This document shows positions 49,774 to 59,039 of a stretch of 64,000 nucleotides of DNA, one piece after another. The translations under genes and the position numbers were made by a program. Below the pieces are notes generated by a model. It worked only from the letters and a program-made list of their open reading frames with translations. It was not told the origin of the DNA and did not search any database. The DNA comes from JADLHS01 sp039806955 (GTDB lineage: Bacteria > Verrucomicrobiota > Verrucomicrobiia > Limisphaerales > JADLHS01). Every line of letters starts with the position of its first letter. The first letter of the stretch is position 1. The DNA lies in contig JBDHQI010000017.1 of the NCBI GenBank assembly GCA_039806955.1, forward strand, positions 1-64,000. Reading direction: 5' to 3'.

Positions 49774-50517
49774 ATGGGGGACAAACTGCGGTTCGTGTTG
49801 CGAGCGACATGGTTTGCCGCCGAGTTGACGCTATTCTTTCTGGTTTATTTTTACCGCTGGCTTGGCGCTGGCGGACGGCTGGCCCCGGCGGATCGCTCGC
49901 GCTGGTTGCAGTGGTGTTGTCGCCGCAGCTTGCGGGTTTTCGCGGTGCAGACCACGGTTGTTGGGACGCCACCCGTCACGGGTTTGTTGATCTGCAATCA
50001 CCTCAGTTACGTGGATGTTCTGGTGTTGAGCGCGTTGACGCCCGCAGTGTTCGTCTCCAAAGCGGAAGTGCGGCACTGGCCCGTGTTTGGCTGGTGCGCA
50101 CGACTGGGAGGCACGTTGTTTGTGGATCGCACCCGCCGCGGCGACGTACGCCGGGTGAATGAGCGGCTCGAATCCGTTCTTGCCAGCGGGAGTGTGGTGG
50201 TGCTTTTTCCCGAAGGCACGAGCTGGAACGGTCGGGAGGTGTTGCCGTTCAAATCTTCATTACTGGAGCCGATCGTAGCGATGCAACGGCCGCTTTGGAT
50301 TGGGCATCTTCGATATATTCTGTCCGATGGCGACGCCAGTGCGGAAGTTTGCTTTTGGGGCGAAACCAGTTTTCTGCCGCATCTTTTGAACTTGATGACG
50401 AAGCGGCAGATTCAGGCCGAAGTGCGGTTTGCCTCCGTCACCAATCCGGCAACGGATCGCAAAATTTTGGCCCGACAACTCCATGAGGCTGTGGTGGCAC
50501 TGGGGAGCGACGGTTGA
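49774..50517 (+). CDS. 1-acyl-sn-glycerol-3-phosphate acyltransferase (PlsC family)
   Basis: The 247-residue protein has an N-terminal membrane helix (about 13-30) and the acyltransferase motif H76-x4-D81 in NHLSYVD. FVDRTRRGD follows, with FPEGTSW near residue 148. It transfers an acyl chain to lysophosphatidic acid or a related acceptor. The ATG at 49774 is supported by GAGGA about 5 bases upstream; an in-frame TTG at 49756 is less likely. It is probably co-transcribed with the CoaB-like gene. Confidence 0.88.
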   Translation: MGDKLRFVLRATWFAAELTLFFLVYFYRWLGAGGRLAPADRSRWLQWCCRRSLRVFAVQTTVVGTPPVTGLLICNHLSYVDVLVLSALTPAVFVSKAEVRHWPVFGWCARLGGTLFVDRTRRGDVRRVNERLESVLASGSVVVLFPEGTSWNGREVLPFKSSLLEPIVAMQRPLWIGHLRYILSDGDASAEVCFWGETSFLPHLLNLMTKRQIQAEVRFASVTNPATDRKILARQLHEAVVALGSDG

Positions 50518-50555
50518 ATAAATCCCGTTTCCGAGTAGTCGGTAAATTAGTTTTG

Positions 50556-50571
50556 AACCCCACGCGGGGTT
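50556..50571 (+). terminator. Weak hairpin after the PlsC gene
   Basis: AACCCC (50556-50561) pairs with GGGGTT (50566-50571) around ACGC. There is no long T-run, so termination efficiency is doubtful. Confidence 0.35.
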
Positions 50572-50597
50572 TGGTAGTCTCAACCGAAATTTGAAAT

Positions 50598-51281
50598 ATG
50601 AAGATGAAGGGTGGAAGTTTTTTTATTGGTGTTTGTGGCGCCGGTTTGCTGGCCTTGGCGTTAACCACGACCTCCGTGGCGCAGGACAAGGAAGCGCTCA
50701 AACTGAAGTTCCCCGCGCCGACCTTGAAAGGCACGCCGGATGAATTGCCGACCGGCGGCAATATCGAACCCAACTCCGACCAGCCACCCGCACCGTTGCA
50801 GGTGGTGAAAGGTACGGAGAATGTGGCGTTCGGCAAAGAGGTCACGAGCAGCGTGCGTCCGTTCACGGGCGAATTGAGCCAGATCACCGACGGTAAAAAG
50901 GAGGCGTTTGATTATGACACGGTGGAGATGCGCAAAGGCACGCAATGGGTGCAGGTGGACCTCGGCAAACCTTACAAGATCGAAGCGATCGCCATGTGGC
51001 ACGATCACCGTTACATCCAGGTGGAGCACGACGTGATTTTGCAAGTCTCCAACGACCCCGAATTCAAGACGGGAGTGACCACACTGTTCAACAACGACAC
51101 GGATAATTCGTCAGGGCAGGGCGTCGGCGCGGATCGGGAATACTTTGAACGTCATTACGGCAAGGTGGTGGATGCGAAGGGCATCGAAGCCCGTTACGTG
51201 CGGGGTTACACGCGCGGCAGCCATATCAGTCCGTTGAATTGCTGGCAGGAAATTGAAGTTTACGCCGTGCCGAATCAATGA
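50598..51281 (+). CDS. Exported discoidin (F5/8 type C)-like protein
   Basis: The 227-residue protein has a signal peptide (LLALALTTTSVAQ) and a C-terminal beta-sandwich (about 70-225) with the discoidin pattern: ITDGKKEAFDYD, WVQVDLGKPYKIEAI and EARYVRGYTRGS. Such domains bind glycans or surfaces. Its stop overlaps the start of the Agl23-like gene (ATGA), so the two products are coupled and may act at the same glycan. Confidence 0.8.
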   Translation: MKMKGGSFFIGVCGAGLLALALTTTSVAQDKEALKLKFPAPTLKGTPDELPTGGNIEPNSDQPPAPLQVVKGTENVAFGKEVTSSVRPFTGELSQITDGKKEAFDYDTVEMRKGTQWVQVDLGKPYKIEAIAMWHDHRYIQVEHDVILQVSNDPEFKTGVTTLFNNDTDNSSGQGVGADREYFERHYGKVVDAKGIEARYVRGYTRGSHISPLNCWQEIEVYAVPNQ

Positions 51282-52948
51282 AGCAATGGAGCGCTCTGGC
51301 TTTGCTGTTGGCAGTGGCTGGCGCGCTCATTTTGCGTACTTCCGATCTGGGCAACCGCCCGTTGCACAACGATGAGGCGATCAACGCCACCAAGCTCGCG
51401 GTGTTGTATGAGCTGGGCGAGTATCAATACGATCCCCACGAGTTCCACGGTCCCGCACTCTACTATTTTTCGCTGCCCTTCATCGCGCTGAGCGGCGTCG
51501 CCAACTCCAACGCTGACTCCGCCACGCCGCCGCAAAACCCCACGACTGGCGAGTTCCGGGAAGCTCACGCTGCCGCCATCGCCAGGGCGACTTTTACCGA
51601 CGCGCAACTGCGTCTGGTTACGGTTGGTTTTGGGGCGGCGTTACTGCTCCTGGTATTGCTGTTTCGAGATGGTCTGGGAGACGTGGCGACGGCGTGGTCC
51701 GCCTTGTTCCTGGCCGTTTCGCCCGCGTTTGTTTTTTATAGTCGCTACTTCATTCACGAAATCCTGCTGGTGTTTTTCACGCTCGCGACCCTGGCCGCCG
51801 GCTGGCGTTATTGGCGGACGCCCCGGCCGATTTGGGCCGGCCTGACGGGGGTGAGCCTGGGACTGATGATCGCCACCAAGGAGACCTTCGTGCTGACGGT
51901 GGCGGCAATGGGTTTCAGCATGGTTGCCACCGTGTTTTGGAGCCGATGGCGCTTTTGCCGCGTCGAATCCACCAGTGCGGCTTGCGGCGCACGGCCGTCA
52001 AAAACATTGCGGCTCAGGGTTCCAACTCCGCATCTGCTGCTTGCCGGCGCGTTGGCCGGTATCGTCTGGCTGCTTTTCTTTACGTCGTTTTTTACCAACA
52101 GCGCCGGACTGCTGGATTCATTGCGCACGTACCAGCCGTGGTTGCAGCGTGCTGGTGGCGCTTCGCCGCACATTCAACCGTGGTGGTTTTATTTTGAACG
52201 CCTGCTCTGGTTCCACCCCGCCAAAAGTCCGCCTTGGACCGAAGCGGCATTACTCCTACTGGCGCTGATTGGAATGGTCGCTGGCTTTGGCGGCAATCGT
52301 GCGCGCGTTGCTTCACCGTCCTTGGTCCGGTTTCTCAGTTTTTTCACCATTGCATTGATGGCGATCTATACGGTCATTGGCTACAAAACGCCATGGTGCG
52401 CGCTCAACTTTTGGTTGGGCGTGATCTTATTGGCCGGGGTGGGAGCGGCCGTGCTGGTCTCTTCGGTGCGCGGCATGATCAATCGCCTGTTGATGAATTT
52501 GTTGTTGGGGGCGATGGCTTTGCACCTGGGCGTGCAAGCGTGGTTGCTGACACACCAGTTTACTGCGGATCGGCGCAATCCCTACACTTATGCGCAAACT
52601 GCACCGCATGAACGGGAACTCACGGCGCGCATCAAAGCCATCGCGCGCGTCTCTCCGGACGGGCCGGCGATGATGATGAAGGTCATTTCCCCGGACAGCT
52701 ATTGGCCGTTGCCGTGGACCTTGCGCGAATTGACGCGGGTGGGTTGGTATGAGCAACTGCCCGAAGACCCGTACGCGCCGGTGGTGCTTTGCTCGGCGCG
52801 TTTGGGAGCGGCGCTCGACGACCGATCCAATAAACGCTGGATCATGACCGGGTTATACGAATTGCGGCCCGGTTTCTTTCTGGAACTTTACGTGGAACGC
52901 GGCTTGTGGGAGAAATTTGTAGCCACGTTGCCGCGGGATACGGATTGA
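51278..52948 (+). CDS. Agl23/TIGR03663-like membrane glycosyltransferase (GT-C fold)
   Basis: The 556-residue protein has about ten transmembrane helices. The first extracytoplasmic loop carries the acidic motif HNDEAINA and YDPHEFHGPALYY. It matches the TIGR03663 family associated with archaeal Agl23, part of the PMT/ArnT-like GT-C superfamily that uses polyprenyl-phosphate sugars. The start overlaps the discoidin-like gene. The sugar donor and acceptor are unknown. Confidence 0.8.
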   Translation: MKQWSALALLLAVAGALILRTSDLGNRPLHNDEAINATKLAVLYELGEYQYDPHEFHGPALYYFSLPFIALSGVANSNADSATPPQNPTTGEFREAHAAAIARATFTDAQLRLVTVGFGAALLLLVLLFRDGLGDVATAWSALFLAVSPAFVFYSRYFIHEILLVFFTLATLAAGWRYWRTPRPIWAGLTGVSLGLMIATKETFVLTVAAMGFSMVATVFWSRWRFCRVESTSAACGARPSKTLRLRVPTPHLLLAGALAGIVWLLFFTSFFTNSAGLLDSLRTYQPWLQRAGGASPHIQPWWFYFERLLWFHPAKSPPWTEAALLLLALIGMVAGFGGNRARVASPSLVRFLSFFTIALMAIYTVIGYKTPWCALNFWLGVILLAGVGAAVLVSSVRGMINRLLMNLLLGAMALHLGVQAWLLTHQFTADRRNPYTYAQTAPHERELTARIKAIARVSPDGPAMMMKVISPDSYWPLPWTLRELTRVGWYEQLPEDPYAPVVLCSARLGAALDDRSNKRWIMTGLYELRPGFFLELYVERGLWEKFVATLPRDTD

Positions 52949-52955
52949 ATTACCC

Positions 52956-53951
52956 GTGACCAACGCCCCAACCGCTGCGGCGAATCGCCGCCATCGTCAA
53001 GCCATCATCATGTTGCTGGTGGCGACGCTTTTTTGGGGACTCAGTTTTCCCGTCGTCAAGGCGCTTTCCATGGAGCAACTCCAGCTCGTGCCGGGAGTCA
53101 GCACCTGGTTTTACGCGCTGATTATTGCGCTGTATCGTTTCGCGCTGGCCGGACTGTTGCTGGCGGTATGGCTTCATCGTCAACTGCGAAAACTCACGCG
53201 ATTGGAAGTGGAGCAGGGCTGTTGGCTCGCGGTCTTTGGCGGCGGCGGGATCATATTCCAAATGGATGGATTGTCCCACACGGAGGCGTCGGTCTCGGCT
53301 TTTCTGACGGAGCTCTACGCGGCGTTCATTCCCCTTTGGGTCGCCGTGACGCACCGGCGCTGGCCGCCCGTGAAAGTCATCTTCAGCGTCGTTTTGGTGC
53401 TGGCGGGGCTGGCGATTTTATCCGGACTCGATTTCCGCTCCTTCAAACTGGGGCGTGGCGAAATTGAAACGATCATCGGTTCGTTCTTCTTTGGCGGACA
53501 AATTCTTCTGCTCGAACATCCGCGTTACGCGCGCAACGACACGCTCCGCTTTTCGGTCGTTATGTTCTTCGTACTCGCGTTGCTTTGTGTGCCAGGGGTT
53601 TGGCTGACGATGCCAGGAGCCGAAGCCTGTTGGCGGGCTTTTGCATCGCCAACCGCGCTGGGATTTTTGGCGGTACTGGTGATCATCTGCACGCTGGGCG
53701 GCTATCTATTTATGAACCGCTGGCAGCCGGACGTAACCGCCACTGAAGCCGGTTTAATTTATTGTCTTGAACCGGTGGTGGCCAGCGCCATGGCCTTGTT
53801 TCTTCCGGGTTGGTTTTCCGCCTGGAGCGGTTTGGATTATCCCAACGAAACATTGACCGCGCGATTGCTCATCGGCGGTGGCCTGGTTACCGCTGCCAAC
53901 ATGGTTCTGCAAAAACGCAATCAAAACCCGGCGCCCGCAGCCTCAGGCTGA
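52956..53951 (+). CDS. DMT-superfamily transporter (EamA family)
   Basis: The 331-residue protein has ten predicted helices in two EamA halves. LFWGLSFPVVK marks the first half and LGGYLFMNRWQPDVTATEAGLIYCLEPV the second. It starts with GTG 7 bases after the glycosyltransferase gene. Family members export metabolites or amino acids, or transport nucleotide sugars; the substrate here is unknown. Confidence 0.85.
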   Translation: MTNAPTAAANRRHRQAIIMLLVATLFWGLSFPVVKALSMEQLQLVPGVSTWFYALIIALYRFALAGLLLAVWLHRQLRKLTRLEVEQGCWLAVFGGGGIIFQMDGLSHTEASVSAFLTELYAAFIPLWVAVTHRRWPPVKVIFSVVLVLAGLAILSGLDFRSFKLGRGEIETIIGSFFFGGQILLLEHPRYARNDTLRFSVVMFFVLALLCVPGVWLTMPGAEACWRAFASPTALGFLAVLVIICTLGGYLFMNRWQPDVTATEAGLIYCLEPVVASAMALFLPGWFSAWSGLDYPNETLTARLLIGGGLVTAANMVLQKRNQNPAPAASG

Positions 53952-53993
53952 TTGCTTTTGACATAATGGATGAGGCGGACTATTTCCCCTCGC

Positions 53994-54935
53994 ATGAAAT
54001 GGCTGAAGTTTGTGCCAGGCATCGGATTGCTGGCGTTAACGACGATAACCACTCGATGCGAAACATTCCGGATTGCAGCTTACAACCTGGAAAATTATCT
54101 CGATCAACCGACCGAGTCGCGTCGCTATGTCAAGTCGGAAGCCGCAAAGGCCAAGATTCGCGAAACCATCCTCGCCATGCGACCAGACGTCATCGCATTT
54201 GAGGAGATGGGGCAGTTCAGCGCCTTGCTTGAACTCCAGCGCTCCCTTAAATCGGCGGGACTTGATTTGCCGCACCACGAGTACGTGCGCGGTTTTGATA
54301 CCAACATTCATATCTGCGTGCTGAGTCGCTTTCCCATCGTCGCACATCGTTCGCATACGAACGCCAATTTTCTCCTGAGCGGCCAACGCTTTCAGGTCAG
54401 CCGCGGTTTTACGGATGTGGAAATTCAGGTGAACGATTACTACCGGTTTATCCTGTTGGGGGCGCATTTGAAATCACGCCGCCCGATTCCCAACGCGGAT
54501 GAAGCTGAACTGCGACAGGCTGAGGCGCAGTTGCTCCGGGGGATAGTGGATCGCTATTTGACGCAAGACCCCCGAGTCAATTTGGTGGTGGTCGGAGATT
54601 TGAACGACACTTATAACGCGCCGGCCGTTAAAACGGTGATCGGCATCGGAAAAAACAAACTGGTGGATACGCGTCCCGCCGAACGCAACGGCGACAATCT
54701 TCCGAACCCGACCAACCCGCGTTACTTTCCTCGCAACATCAGTTGGACGCACTATTATGGTGTCGAGGACAGCTATTCACGGTTGGATTATTTGCTGCTG
54801 AGTCCCGGCATGGCCAGGGAATGGGTCCGGGAGGAAACTTACATCCCTACCATTCCCAACTGGGGCCAAGGTTCAGACCACCGCCCGATTCTGGCTACAT
54901 TCGATCTCGGTCCGGATGGCAAAGGGAAAGATTGA
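53994..54935 (+). CDS. Exported endonuclease/exonuclease/phosphatase-family protein
   Basis: The 313-residue protein has an N-terminal signal (FVPGIGLLALTTITT) and an EEP domain: RIAAYNLENYLDQ, AFEEMGQ (metal-binding Glu), VVVGDLNDTYNAP and SDHRPILATF. The residue before the nearby Cys is Arg, so it is not a lipoprotein. It differs clearly from the EEP lipoprotein at 48.2 kb, so the window holds two unrelated EEP subfamilies. The ATG at 53994 gives the signal peptide. Confidence 0.83.
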   Translation: MKWLKFVPGIGLLALTTITTRCETFRIAAYNLENYLDQPTESRRYVKSEAAKAKIRETILAMRPDVIAFEEMGQFSALLELQRSLKSAGLDLPHHEYVRGFDTNIHICVLSRFPIVAHRSHTNANFLLSGQRFQVSRGFTDVEIQVNDYYRFILLGAHLKSRRPIPNADEAELRQAEAQLLRGIVDRYLTQDPRVNLVVVGDLNDTYNAPAVKTVIGIGKNKLVDTRPAERNGDNLPNPTNPRYFPRNISWTHYYGVEDSYSRLDYLLLSPGMAREWVREETYIPTIPNWGQGSDHRPILATFDLGPDGKGKD

Positions 54936-54995
54936 ATCCGCCAACTTCACCGCCAATGCGCGTTATGATCGCCGTTCCCGTCTCTGGCGCCGAGA

Positions 54996-55469
54996 TCAAC
55001 GCGCCACCGGTGTGGTATAAAGCCGGGATTGTACTTCGTTGAAGCTGTGCAGGAACATCTGGTTGTCGGCGGCGGATTTTTCGATGAGCTGATTGATGAG
55101 GAACAGTTCGGAGCTGTTGATCACCGCATGCACGCTTTGCTGGAAGGCCTGCATCGGGGTGAATGTCTGAAAGGATTCGCCGATGAGGATGATGGTGGAA
55201 TGGCGCCGTTGCGCCACCGGCATGCGCTGTAGCGCTTGCAGGGTCAGATTTTCCTCCAGATTATTGGCGGCGAAGCGTTCCTCAATCACCACCACTTGGT
55301 AGCGGACCTGCGAGAAGCGCACGAGAAAGTCACTGTGTGTGGCGGCAGTATGGACTTTGTAGCCTAGTTGCTGCAACGCGCTTTTGACCTCCTCCAGCCA
55401 TTCCGGAGTGGAGAAGGCGAGCAGTGCGGGTTTATCGCTGGCGCTGATAAAATCAAATTGGTCATTCAT
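54996..55469 (-). CDS. Degenerate receiver-like protein in the pilT operon
   Basis: The 157-residue protein has the alternating strand-helix pattern of a response regulator receiver (ALLAFSTPEWLEEVKSALQQLGYKV and YQVVVIEERF). The phospho-acceptor Asp is absent at the expected position, where IEER is found. It follows the second PilT-like gene after 9 bases and so is probably the last gene of that operon. A role in regulating pilus retraction is inference from context only. Confidence 0.6.
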   Translation of the reverse strand: MNDQFDFISASDKPALLAFSTPEWLEEVKSALQQLGYKVHTAATHSDFLVRFSQVRYQVVVIEERFAANNLEENLTLQALQRMPVAQRRHSTIILIGESFQTFTPMQAFQQSVHAVINSSELFLINQLIEKSAADNQMFLHSFNEVQSRLYTTPVAR

Positions 55470-55478
55470 GGGGTGAAG

Positions 55479-56684
55479 TTATTTTATTTTCAACGCGGGC
55501 TTTCGATCCATGGATTTGCCGGAGAAGTCCACGATGCCTTTCATGCGAAGTGAGCCGACGTTGCTGGTAATTTCTCCGCGCGATTTGCGCATATTGTCAA
55601 TGCCACGTGTGACCGCGCCGCGCTTCGTGCAATAAAGCATGGCCGTTTCCTCGGTGATTTTGCCTTGTTCGAAGGCTTCCAATACCGCGTGATCGAAGGT
55701 CTTCCAACCAAAGGCGTAGCTGGCCTGGATGATCTCGTAGAAGCTTTTGCCATCGGATTCACCCATGCGGATGGTTTCCTGAACGCGGAGATTCGAAGCC
55801 ATGATTTCCAACAGGGCATGGCGACCGCCGCCGATGCGGGGCACGAGCCGCTGGCCGACAATCCAGCGCAACGAGTCCGCCAGGCGGGCGCGGATGGAAT
55901 CCTGCTCCTCGGGTTCAAACATGCCGAGGATACGGTTGATGGTTTGGCCGGCGTCAATCGTATGCAGCGTACTGAGTACCAGGTGGCCGGTTTCCGCCGC
56001 ACTTAACGCGATGCTGACGGTTTCGCGGTCGCGCATTTCACCGACCAGGATGATTTTGGGGGCCTGGCGCAAAGCCGCGCGTAAACCGTTGGAAAAGTTG
56101 TCGAAATCCGTGCCTTGTTCGCGTTGATTGAAGGTGGCCCGCACGTTCGGGTAAACAAATTCAACGGGGTCTTCCAAGGTCACGATATGCACTGCTTTGG
56201 TGAGGTTGACCTCGTTGAGGATGGCCGCCAACGTGGTGGATTTTCCGGAGCCGGTGGCGCCGGTGACCAGGACGAGGCCGGTTTTTTCCTTGGGAATTTG
56301 TTGCAGAATTTCCGGCATCTTCAGCGTGGCCAGAGTAGGAATCTGCGTGTTCAGTTTACGGCAGACGATGGAGTAGCAGCCACGCTGCGAAAAGATGTTC
56401 ACGCGGAAGCGCGCGCGCTCGGCCAGTTGGTACGAGGTGTCGCACGAGCCTTTGCGCATCAGGTCCTGCAAGTGCCATTGATTTTCGCCAATCAGATTCA
56501 GAGCAATGGACTCGGTATGATAGGGAGTTAATTTCTCGATGGGCGGGTCCAGCGAGACGGGCTTGAGTTCGCCGAAGGATTCGACTTGCAGAGGCCGATC
56601 TACGGTGAAAATCAAGTCGGATACCTCGGGCTGGGAATCCAGCATGGTGTTCAGGATGTGATCTAATTCCGGGCGCCGCATCAT
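55479..56684 (-). CDS. PilT/PilU-like twitching motility ATPase
   Basis: The 401-residue hexameric retraction ATPase has Walker A GATGSGKST at 142-150. It also has the VTLEDPVEFVY Asp box, ILVGEMRDRETVS (Walker B region) and GHLVLSTLHT (His box). The N-terminal PAS-like domain is diverged. It lies 24 bases downstream of a canonical pilT and fits PilU, the accessory retraction motor. The C-terminus continues for about 40 residues beyond the usual end. Confidence 0.88.
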   Translation of the reverse strand: MMRRPELDHILNTMLDSQPEVSDLIFTVDRPLQVESFGELKPVSLDPPIEKLTPYHTESIALNLIGENQWHLQDLMRKGSCDTSYQLAERARFRVNIFSQRGCYSIVCRKLNTQIPTLATLKMPEILQQIPKEKTGLVLVTGATGSGKSTTLAAILNEVNLTKAVHIVTLEDPVEFVYPNVRATFNQREQGTDFDNFSNGLRAALRQAPKIILVGEMRDRETVSIALSAAETGHLVLSTLHTIDAGQTINRILGMFEPEEQDSIRARLADSLRWIVGQRLVPRIGGGRHALLEIMASNLRVQETIRMGESDGKSFYEIIQASYAFGWKTFDHAVLEAFEQGKITEETAMLYCTKRGAVTRGIDNMRKSRGEITSNVGSLRMKGIVDFSGKSMDRKPALKIK

Positions 56685-56708
56685 AATCGGTAAAAATGGG
56701 TTGCGAGG

Positions 56709-57803
56709 TTACGCTTCTTCGTCTTCGGGTGGATGAGCCAGGAACGGGCGAAACTTGCGTTTCTCGAGGCTTTTCTCATACGCCTCTTCCGGCGAAATGC
56801 GTTTCATCCGCAGGTGTTCCATGATGGAATCGTCGAGTGGTTGGTTGCCCGCTTTTTTGCCGACCTGGATCATGCCGGGAATCTGGTGCGTCTTGGCTTC
56901 GCGCACGAGGTTGGCGATGGCGGTGTTGAACACCAGAATCTCAAGGGCCGCGACGCGTCCTTTTTTGTCAATCCGCTTGAACAGGTTTTGAGCGACAATG
57001 CCTTTCAGGGATTCGGAAAGGGTCGCCCGGATTTTGTTCTGCTGATCGGCGGGAAACACGTCAATAATCCGGTCCACGGTTTTTGCCGCTCCAGGGGTGT
57101 GCAACGTACCGAAGACCAGGTGACCAGTGTTCGCGGCCATGATTGCCAGTTCGATGGTTTCGAGGTCGCGCAGCTCCCCAATCAAAATGATGTCCGGGTC
57201 TTCGCGCAACGCGCCGCGTAATCCCGAAGCGAAACCTTTCGTGTGCAAACCGACTTCGCGCTGGTTGATCAGACAATTTTTGCTCTCATGCACGAATTCG
57301 ATCGGGTCTTCCATCGTGATGATGTGGTCGCGCCGGTTTTTATTCGCGTAATCCAGCATCGCCGCGAGCGTGGTGGATTTGCCGGAGCCAGTCGGACCGG
57401 TGACGATGACCAGTCCCTTGTTCAGCATGGCGAATTTCTTCAGCACGGGGGGCAGGGGCGCTTCCAATTTCTCAAAGTCTTCAAAGGAAAGCACGCGGCT
57501 CGGGATTTGCCGAAAAACGGCGGCCACTCCGGCTTTTTGATTGAAGAAGTTCGCGCGAAAGCGGGAGATGTTGGGAATCTCATAACCGAAATCCACGTCG
57601 CCTGATTCTTCAAACGTCTTGATCTTGTAGTCGGGCGCGATCTCGTAAATCATCGTCTTGAGCGTGTCATTATCCAAGGGCGGATGTTCCACGCGATGCA
57701 GCTCGCCGTTGATGCGCAGCATCGGATTGTTACCCGCCGAGAGATGCAGGTCGGAGGCCTTTTGTTCGAACATCAAGTTGAAAAACGCGTCAATTTTGGC
57801 CAT
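56709..57803 (-). CDS. pilT: Type IV pilus retraction ATPase PilT
   Basis: The 364-residue protein starts KIDAFFNLMFEQKASDLHLSAG, the canonical PilT N-terminus. Walker A GPTGSGKST is at 136-144, EDPIEF and IGELRDLETIE follow, and GHLVFGTLHT is the His box. The AIRNLIRE-like motif appears as AIANLVREAK. It powers pilus disassembly at the inner membrane. The ATG at 57803 is used; the frame runs on to 58256 but covers the divergent methyltransferase. With the prepilin-like gene at 11.8 kb it indicates type IV pilus biology. Confidence 0.93.
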   Translation of the reverse strand: MAKIDAFFNLMFEQKASDLHLSAGNNPMLRINGELHRVEHPPLDNDTLKTMIYEIAPDYKIKTFEESGDVDFGYEIPNISRFRANFFNQKAGVAAVFRQIPSRVLSFEDFEKLEAPLPPVLKKFAMLNKGLVIVTGPTGSGKSTTLAAMLDYANKNRRDHIITMEDPIEFVHESKNCLINQREVGLHTKGFASGLRGALREDPDIILIGELRDLETIELAIMAANTGHLVFGTLHTPGAAKTVDRIIDVFPADQQNKIRATLSESLKGIVAQNLFKRIDKKGRVAALEILVFNTAIANLVREAKTHQIPGMIQVGKKAGNQPLDDSIMEHLRMKRISPEEAYEKSLEKRKFRPFLAHPPEDEEA

Positions 57804-57866
57804 ATAATCTTTACGATTCGTGTCACCTTTAGCTAAATCCGCACCAGCCGCAGGAATCATTCTCAA

Positions 57867-58979
57867 ATGGGCGAATTGACCGAGATTATTAAGGCGGAAA
57901 TTGCCGCTCAGGGCGCGATCCCGTTCTCCCGATTCATGGAGCTGGCCTTGTATTGTCCCGAATATGGATATTACGAGCAGAAAAGTGGCACAGTCGGGCG
58001 GTCGGGAGATTTCTATACCAGCGTCAGCGTCGGATCGCTTTTCGGGACGTTGCTGGCCTTTCAATTCGCACGTTGGTTGGAGCGTTTGCCTGGCGATCCG
58101 GTTTACCTGGTGGAAGCTGGCGCCCACGATGGAAAATTGGCCGGCGATGTTTTGAATTGGTTGGTTGCACACCAACCAGAACTGATGTCGCGGCTGACCT
58201 ACGTGATCATCGAGCCGTCGGCGCGGCGTCGAGCTTGGCAAGCGGAGACTTTGCAACGATTCGACACCTCGGTTGCCTGGGTGCGCGACGCGTCCGAACT
58301 TCCCAATGATTTGCGCGGGGTGATTTTTTCCAACGAGTTATTGGATGCATTTCCAGTGCGGCGACTGGGTTGGAATCAGCAGACGCAGCAGTGGTTTGAA
58401 TGGGGCGTGGTCTGGTCGGCAAACGCATTTCACTGGACCAAGTTGTCGGGAACGGTGACGTTGCCCGAATGGTTTCAAGTTCCACCCGAGTTGCAATGCG
58501 TCTTACCCGCGGACCATACCTTGGAACTGAATTCCGCCGCCGAGCAATGGTGGCGAAGTGCGGCGCAAGCTTTACGACGGGGTTGGCTGTTGACTCTGGA
58601 TTACGGATTGGACGCCGAGGATTTTTTATCGTCACATCGCCCGAACGGAACGGTTCGAGCTTATCATCAGCATCGAGCTGTCCCAGACGTGCTCGGGTTG
58701 CCCGGTGCGCAAGACCTCACGGCGCACGTTAATTTCTCGCGGTTGCAACGCGAGGGAGAAGGGTTGGGATTGGTAACGGAGTTTTACGGTCTGCAGGGAA
58801 GGTTTTTGTCAAACCTCGCAAAGCAATTGATGCAAGACCACAGACTCGCAACGACGTGGAGCGCGCGGTGGAGTCGGGAGTTGCAAACGCTGATTCATCC
58901 GGAGCATTTGGGACGGAGCTTCCGGGTTTTGTTGCAGAGCCGGGGTATTACGGATACGCATGGAGGACATGTTGGTTGA
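57867..58979 (+). CDS. SAM-dependent methyltransferase, MidA/NDUFAF7 family
   Basis: The 370-residue protein matches COG1565 proteins. YCPEYGYYEQKSGTVGRSGDFYTS is the N-terminal signature, VEAGAHDGKLAGDVL the SAM-binding glycine-rich loop, and FSNELLDAFPVRR the post-II motif. In eukaryotes NDUFAF7 methylates an arginine of complex I subunit NDUFS2; bacterial targets are unknown. It is divergent from pilT, sharing a 63-bp intergenic region. Confidence 0.88.
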   Translation: MGELTEIIKAEIAAQGAIPFSRFMELALYCPEYGYYEQKSGTVGRSGDFYTSVSVGSLFGTLLAFQFARWLERLPGDPVYLVEAGAHDGKLAGDVLNWLVAHQPELMSRLTYVIIEPSARRRAWQAETLQRFDTSVAWVRDASELPNDLRGVIFSNELLDAFPVRRLGWNQQTQQWFEWGVVWSANAFHWTKLSGTVTLPEWFQVPPELQCVLPADHTLELNSAAEQWWRSAAQALRRGWLLTLDYGLDAEDFLSSHRPNGTVRAYHQHRAVPDVLGLPGAQDLTAHVNFSRLQREGEGLGLVTEFYGLQGRFLSNLAKQLMQDHRLATTWSARWSRELQTLIHPEHLGRSFRVLLQSRGITDTHGGHVG

Positions 58980-59039
58980 GCAAATGACTTGCACGGTTTT
59001 TGTTTCCCGGCATTTTAAGACGCACTTTTGAATTAAACG

